DNA from: Sordaria brevicollis
Lineage: Eukaryota; Ascomycota; Sordariomycetes; Sordariales; Sordariaceae
Reading direction: 5' to 3'
DNA length: 64,000 nt
Assembly: GCA_033439795.1 (NCBI GenBank)
Contig: JAUTDP010000003.1
Coordinates: 620,001 to 684,000 of the forward strand
In this document: positions 11,392 to 23,807 of the stretch, piece by piece
How positions within the stretch are numbered: position 1 is the first letter of the stretch
How the letters are laid out: each line of letters begins with the position of its first letter
Position numbers and translations under genes: made by a program
The notes under the pieces: generated by a model
Databases searched by the model: none
Seen by the model: the letters and a program-made list of their open reading frames with translations, nothing else
Told to the model about the DNA's origin: nothing

Positions 11392-14300
11392 TGTGTGATA
11401 TTAGTTGTGTAAAGGTGGGTTGTGGTTGTGGTTTGTCGTAAGCGCTGTTGTTGCGTTGACGACACGAAGGGTGGCTGCAAGATTTAAAAGGGTTCAGGGT
11501 CAGCGGTTTGCGGGCGGTGGAAGAGCAAAGAAGCGGAATGAATGGGCAGCGGGCAGTGGGCAGTGAATCAGGCTGGGATGAGAGTGAACTGGCTGCGGCG
11601 ATAATAGGCACCTGGGGCTGGACGTTCGGTCGTGCAAACGGGCAGAAAAAGTCGATCACCAACGGCGGCGACGGGAGGACGGCGGTGGACTTACAAGATG
11701 GAAATCAAAAAGCACTATATCGCTGAGTCACACCAGGGTATTGGGGTGGATTTCGTCAACAGGTGAAGGAAGATGGTGACGGGATGCAAACTAGTCGATG
11801 TTGAAGTTGCAGGTCGGAGACTGGAGTAGGATGGAATGGCGGAGGGGGGGAAATGGATCAGGATCAGGCGAACAAAGGTGGGTTCCCGTTCAGGTGCCAG
11901 CGGGCGGGAGCCTGAGGAAGCCAGAGCCAGTCCCCGGCCCAGCGAAGTTGTCCCACCCGCCCTTCCCAGTCGCTGGGCTACGGCGCGCTTCCTTTCGCTG
12001 CACCGCCGATGGCACTCCTGCCCGTCGCCGACCACTCAAGGCTCTTGCTGCACGACCGCCTGCCGACAATGGCGGCATGGGCGGCTGGCAATTCAGATGG
12101 CAGGGTGGATTGACGCCCCATATATCTGACCAATCATTGAGGCCAAAAAGGGCAGCGCCACTGGCTTTCCTCGTCATCGTCAGTGCACCGCCACCGCATT
12201 GGCGAGCTCTTTCCGAGACGAGACTTCCACCGGCAACCGTTACCGGCCGGTCAGCCCGGTGTTGACGGAAACCAACGACGACCGGATGAAATATCGTGGA
12301 AGGCTTCTTCATTTCAGTGAACTCATGGTTCGATTTTCAATTGCGATTACCACCCCTCGCTCGGCATCTCTTCTCAAGTTAAAGTCCGGTAGGCAGGACT
12401 GTTTGCTCGAGTGAATTGCCCTTGGAGAGAAGATTACTAGGTAGTCATGGTAGATGGAGACTATTCGAGTTCGAAAACAAGCCAGGTTGAAATGGAAGTA
12501 GAGGGAAGAGGAAGCCATCATACATCTTGAATAATGGTTTGGTTGAGCTAACGATACACATCGACTGGTTTAATGATTGTCAACACAATTGGATGCGGAT
12601 TTACTCGGAGTTGAGGTTCACACCTGGGACGGTGCATTTTTCGGTTTCGAAAGGCTGAACAGGACGGATGCCACTCGTACAATACGAAGCAGAAGAAGCA
12701 ATTATCAATGAAATCATGGCAAGGTTGGCAGAGCAGATGGAAGGGGATCATATTATGCATGTCTTCAGCGCAAATGTATTGCCTCTTTTTGGACTTCGCC
12801 GGGCCTTTGTCGCCATGCCTTCGACCACCTTCAAGAAAACAAGAACAGAAAGGATGAGCATCACGCTCGCTTTCACCGCTTAACTAATCTACCTATATGC
12901 TTGGGTGGATGATTTGGTTGTGCACAAGAGACGTTTGGACGCTCTCATATGCAACGCGCAGTTGACTGCATCATGTTCAACGCCAGATTTTCTTTTATTC
13001 TTTGCATGCACTTCGAGACCTTGGAACAAATAGAACGGAAATGCGTCCGCAGAACGCTGCTGCATGGCCACAATTTAATTATCATTTTGTGGAAGGATAA
13101 ATAAGCGGCCTCCCCGTTCGTCCTTGGAGTCATTTTTTTAATCTTTCATCTCTCTTTTCACGCCAGATGTGCTATTGTTCTGTTCTTTTCTCGTGTAAAC
13201 ACTCTTATTCAACATACATCAGATATGTTTTGGAGGCCAATCACAACTGTAGTGAAGGATCACCAGGCCGCAAGACCTGAGAAACATATCGATTCTCGAC
13301 CCGAGACCACTCACGACACGACAACCGGACGACAACACATCAAGGTTCACAGAATACACAAGCCATGGCTGTTGATAACTTATTGTGTGGGCCTCCACAT
13401 GACTCCGCCTGGCCGTCAACTTCACGTCCTCCTCCATTCACTGCCCTGATTCTCACCTTCACCTTCTAGGTCCCCCATTCACTACCATGGTTATCGTTTT
13501 CACCTCCTCCTCCCTTCACGGGCTGGCGGCGGCCTCCCTCATTTGCCTATTTAACCGCTCCAGACCAACCGCTTCTCTCTTTCCTTTCTTACTCAAAATA
13601 ACTTACACCTGTCTGTTCACCTGAATTCAACCGACCAGTGTTACCAATGTACGATCAACGAAAACACCACCACGTCTCGAAAATGATGCCAATTCCCAAC
13701 AAGACGTAGGAGCAAACAACAGAGTAGTCGAGACTGGAACTCTTCGGCCGCCACCACAACATCGCAGAAAGGAAGGAAAATATCAATACTAGGCACTAGA
13801 CATCGACTCAAGGAGATGACTACAAACACCACTCATGCCAACTGCGACGACAACACCAAGATTGACTGACCCAGGAATTATCTTCCTCACTTCGCCAGGA
13901 CGATAAAACCCATCCCAGCGAGAGCAACGAAAAACAGGCAGTGCGCCTTCCAACGACAGACAACACTTGCCAACTTCATTCGATCATATCGAGAATTATG
14001 TCATCGCCGTTCCGACTCATCTGACATCCAAGGAAATAGGAAAGCGTGAACATTCCATCTCAGGAAGGCACGACAGAATGACAAGGACAGCATCGCACGA
14101 AACAGCGGATCGCACCTCGTGGGTCTCCATCGATACCAGAACGTTCCTGCCATGGAAAACAATTTTTCCCGACGATACCCGATGGGACATGACCCAAAAG
14201 TGAATAGAACCTAACCGGCAGGTGCCTCCGAACTCTGTTCTTCGACAAGTTCCCGAGGACGGAACAGATGTTCCCGAGGGCATTGTTCAGACCCAAACTT

Positions 14301-14836
14301 CATCAGCTGCCCGGATCGACGATAACTTGAGGCAAGCACGCCATGGTCACAATGACAAAGGGAGAAACAACGACCACCCACGGGAAATGAATCGAACCTC
14401 AGAAGATCCTCCGCTATGGGGCAAAGCAACCACTTGACAAAAAGCAGAACAAAAACGGAAAGAACAACTACATTAACCCGCCAGAGAAGAACTGATCTAA
14501 ATGAGTCCGACAAGGAACTCCACAACCTAAGTGGAAACAACAACAGGATACCAGGATAACGAAGGACGGAAATGAAAGAACGAAGTGTGATCGACCGAGT
14601 TGGACCAATCCACGGAAGTAGGACCTAATGTATCAAGAGCCATAACAACCAAACGGAACACAAAGAATCTATTGGATATACAACAGAACAGACCATCTTG
14701 AACACGTCGGCCATAGGACCCAACTCCATGGTGCGGACTAATACGTCGGCCAACGGCTTCATGCTGAGGGTGCGGATTGACCCAACGAAAAACAGAAACA
14801 ACTACCGACAACGACGGCAACTACCGACGAAGACTT
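11392..14836. other. Gene-free region upstream of ubc4
   Basis: About 3.4 kb without a convincing gene. The first 900 bases are GC-rich with overlapping long frames on both strands, typical of a Neurospora promoter or leader. From about 13.5 kb there is a pyrimidine-rich stretch (13,500-13,600) like a transcription start region, followed by A/C-rich sequence with no durable frame. The frame 13967-14203 (plus) was examined and does not resemble a protein. A non-coding RNA or decayed gene is possible but not shown. Confidence 0.45.
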
Positions 14837-15181
14837 CAACGCACCTGGAACCACACTTATTCTGATGCGCGGTTGGGCTGCGAACGGAGCAAGTCATACC
14901 ACCGGGCAACAGGCATCGTCCTTCCTTGTCACGGCAACCGCGGGTGGATGGTGGGATCAGTTCAGCAGTATGGTTCCATGGTGTTGAGATCACTTACCCG
15001 AATCATTTGAGCCACTGGGGGAAAAAAAATACGACAACAGCAGTCACACACAATATCTAGAGACCTACTGAGCAGTAACAATTCGGGATAGCTATAAGGA
15101 ACAAACAGAATCACACATACTTCACGGACGATGGAAATCATCCATAACACGTCGGCCATCGGCTTCATGTCATGGTGCGGA
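14703..15181 (+). repeat. Three diverged copies of a 33-35 bp motif
   Basis: Copies at 14703-14736, 14743-14777 and 15149-15181 share ACGTCGGCCA at the start and GGTGCGGA at the end. The last two also share GGCTTCATG in the middle. The second and third copies each stand upstream of an inverted-repeat element (about 60 and 170 bp). That suggests either an old tandem duplication of the whole segment or parts of one larger repeat. Confidence 0.6.
14837..14986. mobile_element. MITE-like inverted-repeat element, copy 1
   Basis: A 150-bp segment begins CAACGCACCTGGAACCACAC and ends with the near reverse complement ATGGTTCCATGGTGTTG, giving imperfect terminal inverted repeats of about 20 bp. The interior (CGGTTGGGCTGCGAAC, CACGGCAACCGCGGGTGGAT) is shared with the copy at 15352-15496. 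It has no coding capacity, so if mobile it would need transposase in trans. I see no clear target-site duplication. Its name and superfamily are unknown to me. Confidence 0.65.
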
Positions 15182-15351
15182 TCGAGCGATAAACAGCGGG
15201 ACATTTCCTGCAAGAACAATAACAGCGAGGGCAAGAGGAGAGAACTTGGAAATGGAAGCGAAGAAGAAGAAGAAACAGTCCGGGAAAGCACAAAGGGAAG
15301 TCAAGTAATGGAAGCGGGAAGTTATGAGAGAAACAGGAAGGAAGGTCTTGA

Positions 15352-15496
15352 CAACACATGGAACAACACTTGATCTGATGAGCGGTTGGGCTGCGAACAA
15401 AGCAAGTCACACCACCGGGCAGTAGGCATCGTCCTCGTCACGGCAACCGCGGGTGGATGGTGGGATCAGTACCTCAAGTGTGGTTCCATTGTGTTG
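15352..15496. mobile_element. MITE-like inverted-repeat element, copy 2
   Basis: This 145-bp copy has terminal inverted repeats CAACACATGGAACAACACTT and its partner ending in TGGTTCCATTGTGTTG. The interior is colinear with copy 1 (14837-14986), in the same orientation, about 515 bp downstream, with scattered substitutions and small gaps. That points to an old event. The two copies could come from independent insertion or from local duplication together with the 33-35 bp motifs upstream. Confidence 0.65.
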
Positions 15497-16544
15497 ATGA
15501 CCTGGCAGTTGCGGAGCTGGGCGGGTTGGCGTTACTGCTAGGAGGTGAGCTGTTAGGAGGTGAGTGCCCTGACAGGTGAACTTGCTGGTTAGTATTCAGA
15601 AAACTTCCTCCTTCTCTCTTCATACACCGCCACCGCCCACACTTACACACTTCAATCTCGGCGTGGTCCTCTTGCCCCTGATCCAACCACCTTTTCCCTT
15701 CAACCCATCTACCTACTCTGTCGCCCAACGCCCCCGTCGATGTCTCTCCCTCACCCCACCTCCCATCCCTTGTGCAGTTTTCTTCCTCATGTCCCCACCC
15801 TTAGGCAGAGAAGCACAATGAAAAAAAAAAAGTGTGTGAAAATCAGGCAAAACCTGAAGGTAATGGTGCAACCAAAAATTGTGCCCGGACCTCGACTCAG
15901 GGAATTGGACCCTGGGAGCGGAGAGGTGCAAGCAACTTCGCCTGGCAGCAAAATTGCCTACTGCGAGAGATCCTTGAGCCTCTCACAGTCGGGCAAGGTT
16001 ATCTGGAGGAGAAAAGAGAGAAAAAGAAACGAAAATATGATGGGGGGATGGGGAGGATTATATAGGCGGAGGAACCGGGCTGTGACAGGCATGGATGGTT
16101 GGATGTGCTGCTCTTGCCCACACTGCAGTGAGAGAGGTGGAAAGATCAAGCGGACGGGTTGTTCTGCTGATGGATGTTGTTCTGGGAAAACGTCACTTAT
16201 CTCTCTGTGAAGTGGCTCACTTGCAACTCTTCCTTCCTTCCCGGTCGAGGCAAGAGTCTTTCTTCATGAAAGAACTGGAAGGAGGTCTCCCACGTTTGTT
16301 GGTTGGGAGAACCGGATGATGTGGGAAGGGGACATTCAAGAGCAGTCAAGTAGAGTACGGGAGGTACAGGTAGTCGAAGAGCAAAATGCAATGAACGGAA
16401 GCGGTGAAAAACCTAACCAACCAACTTTTGTGGTATTGTTTCACACAAAGTGCATACTCACACATGTACATAGAATATGACGACCTTTCCCATCCTCTGA
16501 CAGCAATCCTCGCATGAGAAGATGAACTACCTTTTCGTCGTCAT
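15497..16544. other. Intergenic
   Basis: This kilobase runs from the second inverted-repeat element to the GCDH stop. Pyrimidine-rich blocks (15,600-15,790) and a few frames under 160 codons are present. None looks like a conserved protein, so no gene is called. Confidence 0.5.
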
Positions 16545-17272
16545 TTACACAAAAGCCTGAACGCCAGTGATAGCCCTTCCCAGAATAAGACCTACAATCA
16601 AACAGTCAGCATCGTCTTCGTCTTCGCAATCTCACTCATCCCAAGGGTAAAAGCTTACTGTGAATATCACTCTGCCCCTCATAAGTCTGCGTGACATACA
16701 AGTTGGCCACCACCCGACCAATATGGTACTCATCCGACACCGCATTCCCACCAAAGATCTCCTGCAGCGTGCGAGCGTGATACAGCGCCCTGTCGCAGTT
16801 CTGGCGCTTGATCATGCTAATCATCTCCGGCGTAGCCTTGCCCTCATCCTTGAGCCGACCAACCTGAATAGCCGCCAGCGTGCCGTACGACACATCGGTC
16901 GCCGCCTCCGCCAGCTTCTTCTGGATCAACTGGTACTTGGCCAAGGGGTTGCCCTTGAACTGCTTGCGCTCGAGAGCGTAGGTGCGGGCTCTAGCCAGCG
17001 CGTCCTCGAGGGCGCCCATCATACCGAAAGCGATTCCGTAGCGGGCGCTGTTGAGGCAAGTAAAGGGGCCCTTGAGGCCTTCGATGTCGGGGAACATGTT
17101 TTCCTTGGGAACAGGGCAGTTGTCGAGCTGGATCATACCCGTGATGGAGGCGCGCAGGCCGGTCTTGTTGGAGATCTTGGGCGTTTCGAGCGTTCCGGGC
17201 GGGCAGGCGGACCGCTCAACCAAAAAGCCGCGGATCTTGCCCGTCTCTTGCAGCTTGGCCCAGACGACCAGG

Positions 17273-17309
<37 letters not shown>

Positions 17310-17904
17310 CGCCGGAGAGCAGGTAGACGCCCTCCTTGGACGGGTGAGGGCGGGCGACGGTCTCCATGGAGCCCGGGTCAGAGCCGTGGTTGGGCTCGGT
17401 CAGACCGAAGGCGCCGATGATCTTGCCCTTGGCCATCCCCGGCAGGAAACGCTCCTTTTGCTCGGCGGTGCCAAAGTCGTTGATAGGACCCATGACGAGC
17501 GAGGACTGGACGGACATGCCGCTGCGGTAGCCCGAGTCGACGCGCTCGACGGCGCGGGTGATCAGGCCCGAAGCAACGGAGGAGACGCCGGCGCAGCCGT
17601 AGCCTTCGATGGTGGCGCCTAGGAGACCCAAGGAGCCCATCTCCTCGAGAATCTTGGGGTCGTAGTGCTCATCGCGGTAGGCCTGCAGCACGCGAGGGAA
17701 GAGCTGGTCCTGGCAGTAACGCTCGGCGGTCTCGCCGATGGCAATCTCGTCCTCGGTCAGGAGAGACTTGTGGTTGAGAGGGTCTTCCCAGTTGAAGGAG
17801 GGAGCGGTGGAAGTGGCAGAGGCGAAAGTACGGACAGAGCGCGGAGCCGAGAAGGTCTGACGCAAGAGCCCTTGAGGGCATCTCCTGGCGAGGATCCGAG
17901 ACAT
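16545..17904 (-). CDS. Glutaryl-CoA dehydrogenase, mitochondrial
   Basis: This flavoenzyme oxidises and decarboxylates glutaryl-CoA to crotonyl-CoA in lysine, hydroxylysine and tryptophan breakdown. Exons are 17904-16659 and 16591-16545 (67-nt intron, GTAAGC/TAG), giving 430 aa. The first 30 or so residues are rich in Arg, Ser and Ala without acidic residues (MSRILARRCPQGLLRQTF), a typical mitochondrial presequence. Family motifs are GYGCAGVSS, VDSGYRSGMSVQSSL, FGLTEPNHGSDPGSMET, KTWITNSPIAD, RYGIAFG and the catalytic-glutamate segment TYEGQSDIH. The short last exon supplies LILGRAITGVQAFV. The string of residues matches human GCDH far better than other acyl-CoA dehydrogenases, so the substrate assignment is good. 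The second exon codes only the last 15 residues. Confidence 0.95.
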
Positions 17905-20900
17905 GATGAGAGGAACTATGATGGGATGAGATATGGGGTATCAAACAAATTGAACAAGTCACCGGTAAACACTTTCAAACGGACTTTCAGGATCAAGTTA
18001 CGTCAGCCTTTATTTATAAGAGTTCAAGTTCACATTCCCCAGAGTTTCCGAATAAAGACATGAAGTCCGGCTTCGGTGCATCTCCGCCCGGGTGAGAGGG
18101 GGTAATGTTTTCCACTATTGTCGTAGCACTCAAAAGGGCCCGAGGCCGCTATTTCTGCTATCGTTTCCCCCGCTGTAAGGTCGCTGTGAGGAGTTGTGTG
18201 AGGGACTGTGAGGAGCTATGAGCCACTGACCTCATCACACAGTTGGAGACTTTGGAGTTGAAGCCGGTCCTTTTACGGCGGCCCCCCTGTCCTGGACCGC
18301 CGTTTGCCGAGCATCCCGATTCCCACTTTTTAAGCTTCCCGAGGCACTTATTGCATATATTGGGTTAGGGTTTTATACGCAGGAATGGAAAAGGGGTAAT
18401 CAAAACAATGGCCAAAGTCGGACAAACGTTGAGCCAAGAGGTGATAGGGCTGTGACTAGAGTTGGGAATATTTCTACGGATATGGGAAAGTTGTCCGCGA
18501 AACTTGAATTTTTTTTTTTGCGTTTCGAGGCGCAAAGTCCAGGCTTTGGAAATTGTGCTTGCTATTCGAGCGTTGAGCATCAACAAAGAATGGCCGACTG
18601 TTGTCACTTGTCACTCTGCTCTGTTTTGGAAACCCGAGAGTTTCCGCTTGAGCTTGAAGAAAGTCAACATCGGCTCCCACACGACAGGTACCAGATCATG
18701 TTTCAGGAAGACGACGAAGGTAGCGCACTACATAACGCAAGCCGAAGGCAAAAAAGTGAACTAAATTTGTGGAAACTTACTCTCAAACTCGTTTGATGAT
18801 TTTTTCGTTGTTTGTGGTGAGCATTCGTGGTAAGAGTCGAAATGTGTTATCCGATGATTTGGAACCGTTCTGTCACTCACTGGCAGTCCTTGCCCGAGAT
18901 ATCTGCGCTCCTGACAGCTCAAGCGAACAACCATTTTGAATTTGAACAGAAAGTTGATGTTGGCTGACCGGGTTATTTCACTCAAAATTTCTTCTTAGGT
19001 TACACCTGTCCTCGTGTGGTTATCGGATAAAAGGCTAGACCCGACAGCTTCTGTTGATGTTACCAAAACTGCTGCCACACCGCGATCCTTCTAACATTAC
19101 TTGCACTAGGCCTCATGGACCATGGATGGATTCAAATCGGGCCAAACTCCCTCGATGGTGGTGGGTGAGATAAGGTATTGCAAATCATGTACAAAACAGT
19201 TCCCGCTGAACAAACGCGGTCTTTGAAAAGATCCAACCTGAACTGAGTTAACCTGGCTTGTCTCAAAACTGGCACTATAAGAGTTGAACATAAGATGTAG
19301 GTAATCATTGCCTGGCAATGATGGGAGCGGTACCTGCATCACTTCCACTTTGTTTCCTGTATTTTGTTGATGACCCAGAAAGATGCTTGACAGACCACGT
19401 GTATCAACTTATGGTATTTCCCAGCAACTTTGTCACGGTGAAAGATCGAATAATCTGTGCTGACAGCGGATATACAATGTCCTACAAAATTGAATAGTTG
19501 CGATATCTGGGCATGAGGGTCTCGCTAATCATTGGGGCCCGGGGATAACATAACAGAAACAATCTGTTCATCTCACTACTGCTTCAATGTGGTTCTCTTC
19601 TAAGATGAATCCATGTAGCAGGTCCGAGGCCAGAAGGAGCAGGCCCCAGCCGGCCGCAACTGCCCTTCAAGGGGCGCCGTCTCTCAGTTGCTCCTTCCCC
19701 CAACCAGTTCGACAGGCCAGGGCATACACCAGGGCACTGCACCTCCCTTTATAACCGTATCCTTCGTCCCTTCCTTCCACCACAAGACAAACCACGTTGC
19801 CCAACCACCTCGTAGCGTAGCGGTTTACCGTTCGGCCGCTATTAGCTACAAATACTGGTGGCTCGCAAGTAGGGGAGTTCGATTCTCACCTCAAGCACTT
19901 GTTTCTTTCGCGAGTATAAACCAGTGTGGTTACGATCTGGGGGCTTTGGAAAAGGACGAAAGACAGGAGAATTAACCACACTCCTGCCTAGTGTGGTTGG
20001 CACACACTAGGCACATAAAATCCCTACGAAACGCGATTATTCTTCAACCTCTCATGACGAATAAAAAAAAAGCATGAGGGGAAAAAGGGAAATAAAATAT
20101 ACAAGAAGTGTCCGGTATGTTATACTGGGCAGGGTGATATCACTCAAGTTCCACTGGGGGGAAGAATAGAAGTTGCGTTTCGGGTTGGGCAACTGGTTTC
20201 GTCACCATCTTTTTTTTGGGCCACTTTCTTTTTGCGACATGCCTGCTGCCCTCCGACAGCGTGAAGCATAACATGTTTGCAACTATTTGCATTTTGACGA
20301 TGATAACAACTTTTGATTTACTATCTTGCTTGCGTATAGCTTCGAGCATTTGGCAGTTGAACTCATTGTGCCGATGCGGCAAAGCAACCTGAAAGCAAAG
20401 GGTGAGACGACTCAGGTGACACTTATCAATCGTCCTTGGGAAAGTTAGGTAGAAGAGAACTGAGCACAAGCGGCGTCAAGTTCCGAAGATTGTCGAGAGA
20501 CTACGACGGGAGAACTCGCGATAATAGCCGGAGTTGAAGGATGCTCGAGGTTAAAGAGGCGACAAGAATAAAAGACACGGTAGCCCGAGGTAAACACCAA
20601 GATAATGGAAAAGAACATTGCAATTAAATGACTCCAACACGACTCGCGCTCTTGGTGATGTACATATTGTACGGCTTGGTTTGGAGTGCCATTCTGTCGG
20701 CGGGATTGCATCCGTGGGCGGGCGACAAGAGGGTGGCGGAGGTTGACGGAAGAGGATGGCAGCGGGCATGTGTGCTATTTCCTTCGGTGACGAATTAAAA
20801 AGTGGCCAAGAAAGCAAGAGCAGAGATGCCTTCCTTCTGTGAGTTGGATGCGGTCCAGAATGGTGTCCATCTGGTTCCAATCTAACCCGTCCAATTCCAC

Positions 20901-21055
20901 TCACTGTAACTAGCGAGACAACTTTCTCTAACCAACGCTGAATCGACGAGCATCCCGTCCCCGTTCCTGTGCATCCTCGGATCATCATTCATATCCAACT
21001 TTATCAAACTCGCCTACACGCCCTAGAGCCAACACCCACCACTCGATGCCTCAAA
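17905..21055. other. Intergenic, no supported protein gene
   Basis: About 3.1 kb between divergently transcribed genes (GCDH leftwards, the 21-kb gene rightwards). No frame has coding character. Notable items are an oligo-T run near 18,510 and a tRNA-like A-box/B-box pair at 19,805-19,892. Confidence 0.5.
19805..19892 (+). other. tRNA-like sequence with Pol III A and B boxes (relic)
   Basis: TAGCGTAGCGG at 19813-19823 fits an A box and GAGTTCGATTCTC at 19876-19887 fits a B box. The T arm forms with one mismatch (GGGGAG over CTCACC). I could not build matching acceptor and anticodon stems, and the box spacing is longer than in an intronless tRNA. A tRNA pseudogene or tRNA-derived SINE fragment is more likely than a working tRNA. 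Confidence 0.3.
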
Positions 21056-23290
21056 ATGGATGACTTTTCCTCTCCTGCTGTATCCGCTTCATGCTCCTCC
21101 GAGAGCTTGACGTACGCGGAGATCATCAGGATCCGACGAAACCTAGATCGCAACACCGATACCATGTACGACGACCTTCGCAAGAACGAGCTCGACACCT
21201 GGAATCTTCCTAGTCCGCTACTGTATCACCCTTATCCCAGGCCGTTGCCTCCGTTGCCCTCGACCCTCTCTCGACGCGGCGCAGTGTCCGAAAACAATTT
21301 ACCCGCCGACGTACCATACATGGTAGGCGGTATAGCCAGCGTGGCAGCCGTTCAACTTCTACGATGCTGTCTCAGAAACACACCCGAATTCCACAAATCT
21401 CAGACACCTACGAGTCTCAACAACGCAGACATCAACCGCTATCTTCTTCGACAACACGAAAGCGCACAATCCGATATGGCCGCACGACTCGCCACATGCG
21501 TGTGGACTTCCGCTCCCAGCCAGTTGCCCACAGACACTACAGAGAAAATAACGATCTGGGGCACCAAGAGCACAGGAACAGATGGGGCTTTCAGCAGCCG
21601 CCCTGAAAGCTCAGATACACAGGACGACCGATCACCTAACCGTCGCATAGTCACGCCCGACATCACTTCGATACTGCGCCGGGGTTCAACCCCAAAGTCC
21701 TCCAAGTCTACCAAGTCCCGAAGACGCACGCAGTCCAACGCTTCTCCGAGCAATGGTATGGGAAGAAGAGCAACATTTACCTTCAACAGCGGCTAGCAGA
21801 CGCAAGATGGCATCGTCAAGTGGAACGAGGGTATCTATGACCCCGAAAGCCCCGGCCGGTCAAGGTCTCCCGACGACGATCTTGGAGGACCCTCCTCACC
21901 AGGCCATACATACAGCTACAACAGCCGCAAACAATCGCTCGACATGTGCTCTTGTCCAGATCTAGGAAGGGAAGAGGACGAGGATGGCGAACGCCCAGGT
22001 CTACCACGACGGCGAACAGACGGGCCTCAAGTTCGCTGCCCGCACCATCCGTATAGAGGTCTCTTCCAACGCTCCAATTCCGTCTGTCCCGGTGAGCTAC
22101 ACCACGATAATCACCGGATCCGGGACCCTCGAAGCCGCCGCCGCTTGAACCGCGAGGATGTCGAGTTGTTACACGACACAAGAACGGGCGCATCTGGACC
22201 ACTCGTCAACGCTCCGGCGCAAGAATACTCCCCTAAGCTGCTCGCGATTGCCGGCGTCATGATTGCAACAGGCGAGCTTGACCGGCTGTCGCTAGGGAGT
22301 AATCACAGTCGCAGTCAGTCTCTGTCTCAGATTTCACCACTCAGCATCGGCGGCGCGGAGGATGAAGATGAAGAAGACGAGGAAGAGCTTCCTCCTCTGC
22401 CACCTATCAAAGCTGCCGTTGCTAGAAGGAAGACCCGTTCCATGTCGATGGTGGCGCCCCTTTCGAGGACACCTTTTAACTTTGCGATACAAGCAGCCAA
22501 AAGCGGGCTGTCTTCCGCACCGACAAGAAGGTCTTCAACCGGGAACCAGCTTCTGTCTCCACGAGGAGCTCCCCTTCCACCCGTGAACTCTCCTTCCGGA
22601 CAACAGACGGGTGGACGGGCAGGCATTCCGCCTGGCATAGGAACGCCTATGGCTCAAGGCCCGTTTGGATCATCATCGTTTCCCCCAAAGCGGCCCGCCC
22701 CGCGCCGTTTGTCAGAGATCTGGAACGCTTCCTGGGAAGATCCAGAGAATGACGATAGTAGTTCCTCCGATAAGCGCTCAGACTCTCCGGGTCTATATGA
22801 TATGGACTCTCCTAGGTACACCGGCCCTGGGGAAGATAATGTCAGTCCCGGAGGGGGAGCGAATCCAGGGACCCCTCGGCTTTCGTGGCCGCCGAATTTG
22901 GACCGCGTGGATCAGTCTCTGAGAGAACAGGATGGATACTTTGGGGAGACGAACGAGGAGGTTAGTCCGCAGGATGAGGAGACAAGCCCGGGATTAACGG
23001 AGACACAGGAGAGAAGAAACAGTAATCTCACTCTGCGGCCTGCTGTTAGGCCGAATGATGGGAGCCCAAGCGATGGAAACCCTTCAGACTCTTCACCCTC
23101 CACTTGTGAATGCACACACTGCGAGAACGCAGGGTATTTTGTCAAGGTTGGCGATGATGCGGCTGGTCCTTCTGAGCATAAGGTGCAGTTGGACGAGGAG
23201 GAAGTGGGAGACGTGCTGCAGCGGTCAGGGTCAACTCATACTGTTATACATACACCTACGAGATACCCTAGCCAGGATCCGGAAGAGTGA
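21056..23290 (+). CDS. Ser/Pro-rich hypothetical protein, gene structure unresolved
   Basis: I do not recognise this protein. The first ATG in frame is 21056 (context CAAAATGGA). The frame runs to a TGA at 23288-23290 but is broken by one in-frame TAG at 21794-21796. A 51-nt intron 21756-21806 (GTATGG...CAAG) would remove the TAG and keep the frame. Between about 21984 and 22145 codon use favours the frame one base over (MANAQVYHDGEQ...), where third positions are mostly C. A GTGAGC donor at 22092 with an acceptor at 22156 could lead back. So the locus may contain introns, compensating indels, or two genes. The product is disordered: Ser/Pro/Arg-rich, an acidic block EDEDEEDEEELPPLPP, RRKTRSMSM, and a Cys pair CECTHC near the C-terminus. 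A single N-terminal hydrophobic stretch (VGGIASVAAVQLL) is present. Confidence 0.6.
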
Positions 23291-23807
23291 TGGGTGGCTG
23301 GCTCAACTATTGGTTAGTTGGTGAACTGGTGGCGAGGCTGGCCTTAGAAAGGAGACTGTATGTTATGGGAAGAAAGACAGCTACTGGCTGACGTCTGGAT
23401 ATAGAGGATACGTACCTTGAATAGTCTTTGTAGACATCCATATAACAGCATAGTAGATCTCGACATCTTCACCAAAATCTCTTTCAACCTCGAACAGAAG
23501 GCCGTACGGGTAAGGAGAACCCGACTCGACTGGTGCCAGAAAACAAAGGTCGCCTTGAATACCCAACAAACAAACTCAAATTAAACGCCTTTTCCCATGC
23601 ATGTATACGTACACCAACTAGACACTATCTTTACACCGGCCTCGTTTTTTTTTTTTTTTTTTTTCCCCAGCTGCATCTGCACGTTCGTCCTTTTTTACAG
23701 TTCGGACAACGGACATGACTCGAATACGGTTGTGTTGTTCCCGTTCTAGACCGAATCAAAAAATCGACTGGGGACTGGGGAATCGGAACCGGATAGGTAG
23801 AAATCGT

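Noticed and set aside
14960..15010. tRNA-Val gene suggested by TGGTTCCATGGTGTTG
   Set aside because: Only the first bases resemble a tRNA; no D, anticodon or T arm follows. The sequence is better explained as the terminal inverted repeat of the MITE-like element.
16660..17622. 320-codon plus-strand frame over the glutaryl-CoA dehydrogenase gene
   Set aside because: Antisense shadow of a well-identified minus-strand gene.
21756..21796. 41-nt intron using the nearest TAG acceptor to explain the in-frame stop
   Set aside because: It is shorter than the other introns here and moves the downstream part into a frame that stops within 15 codons.
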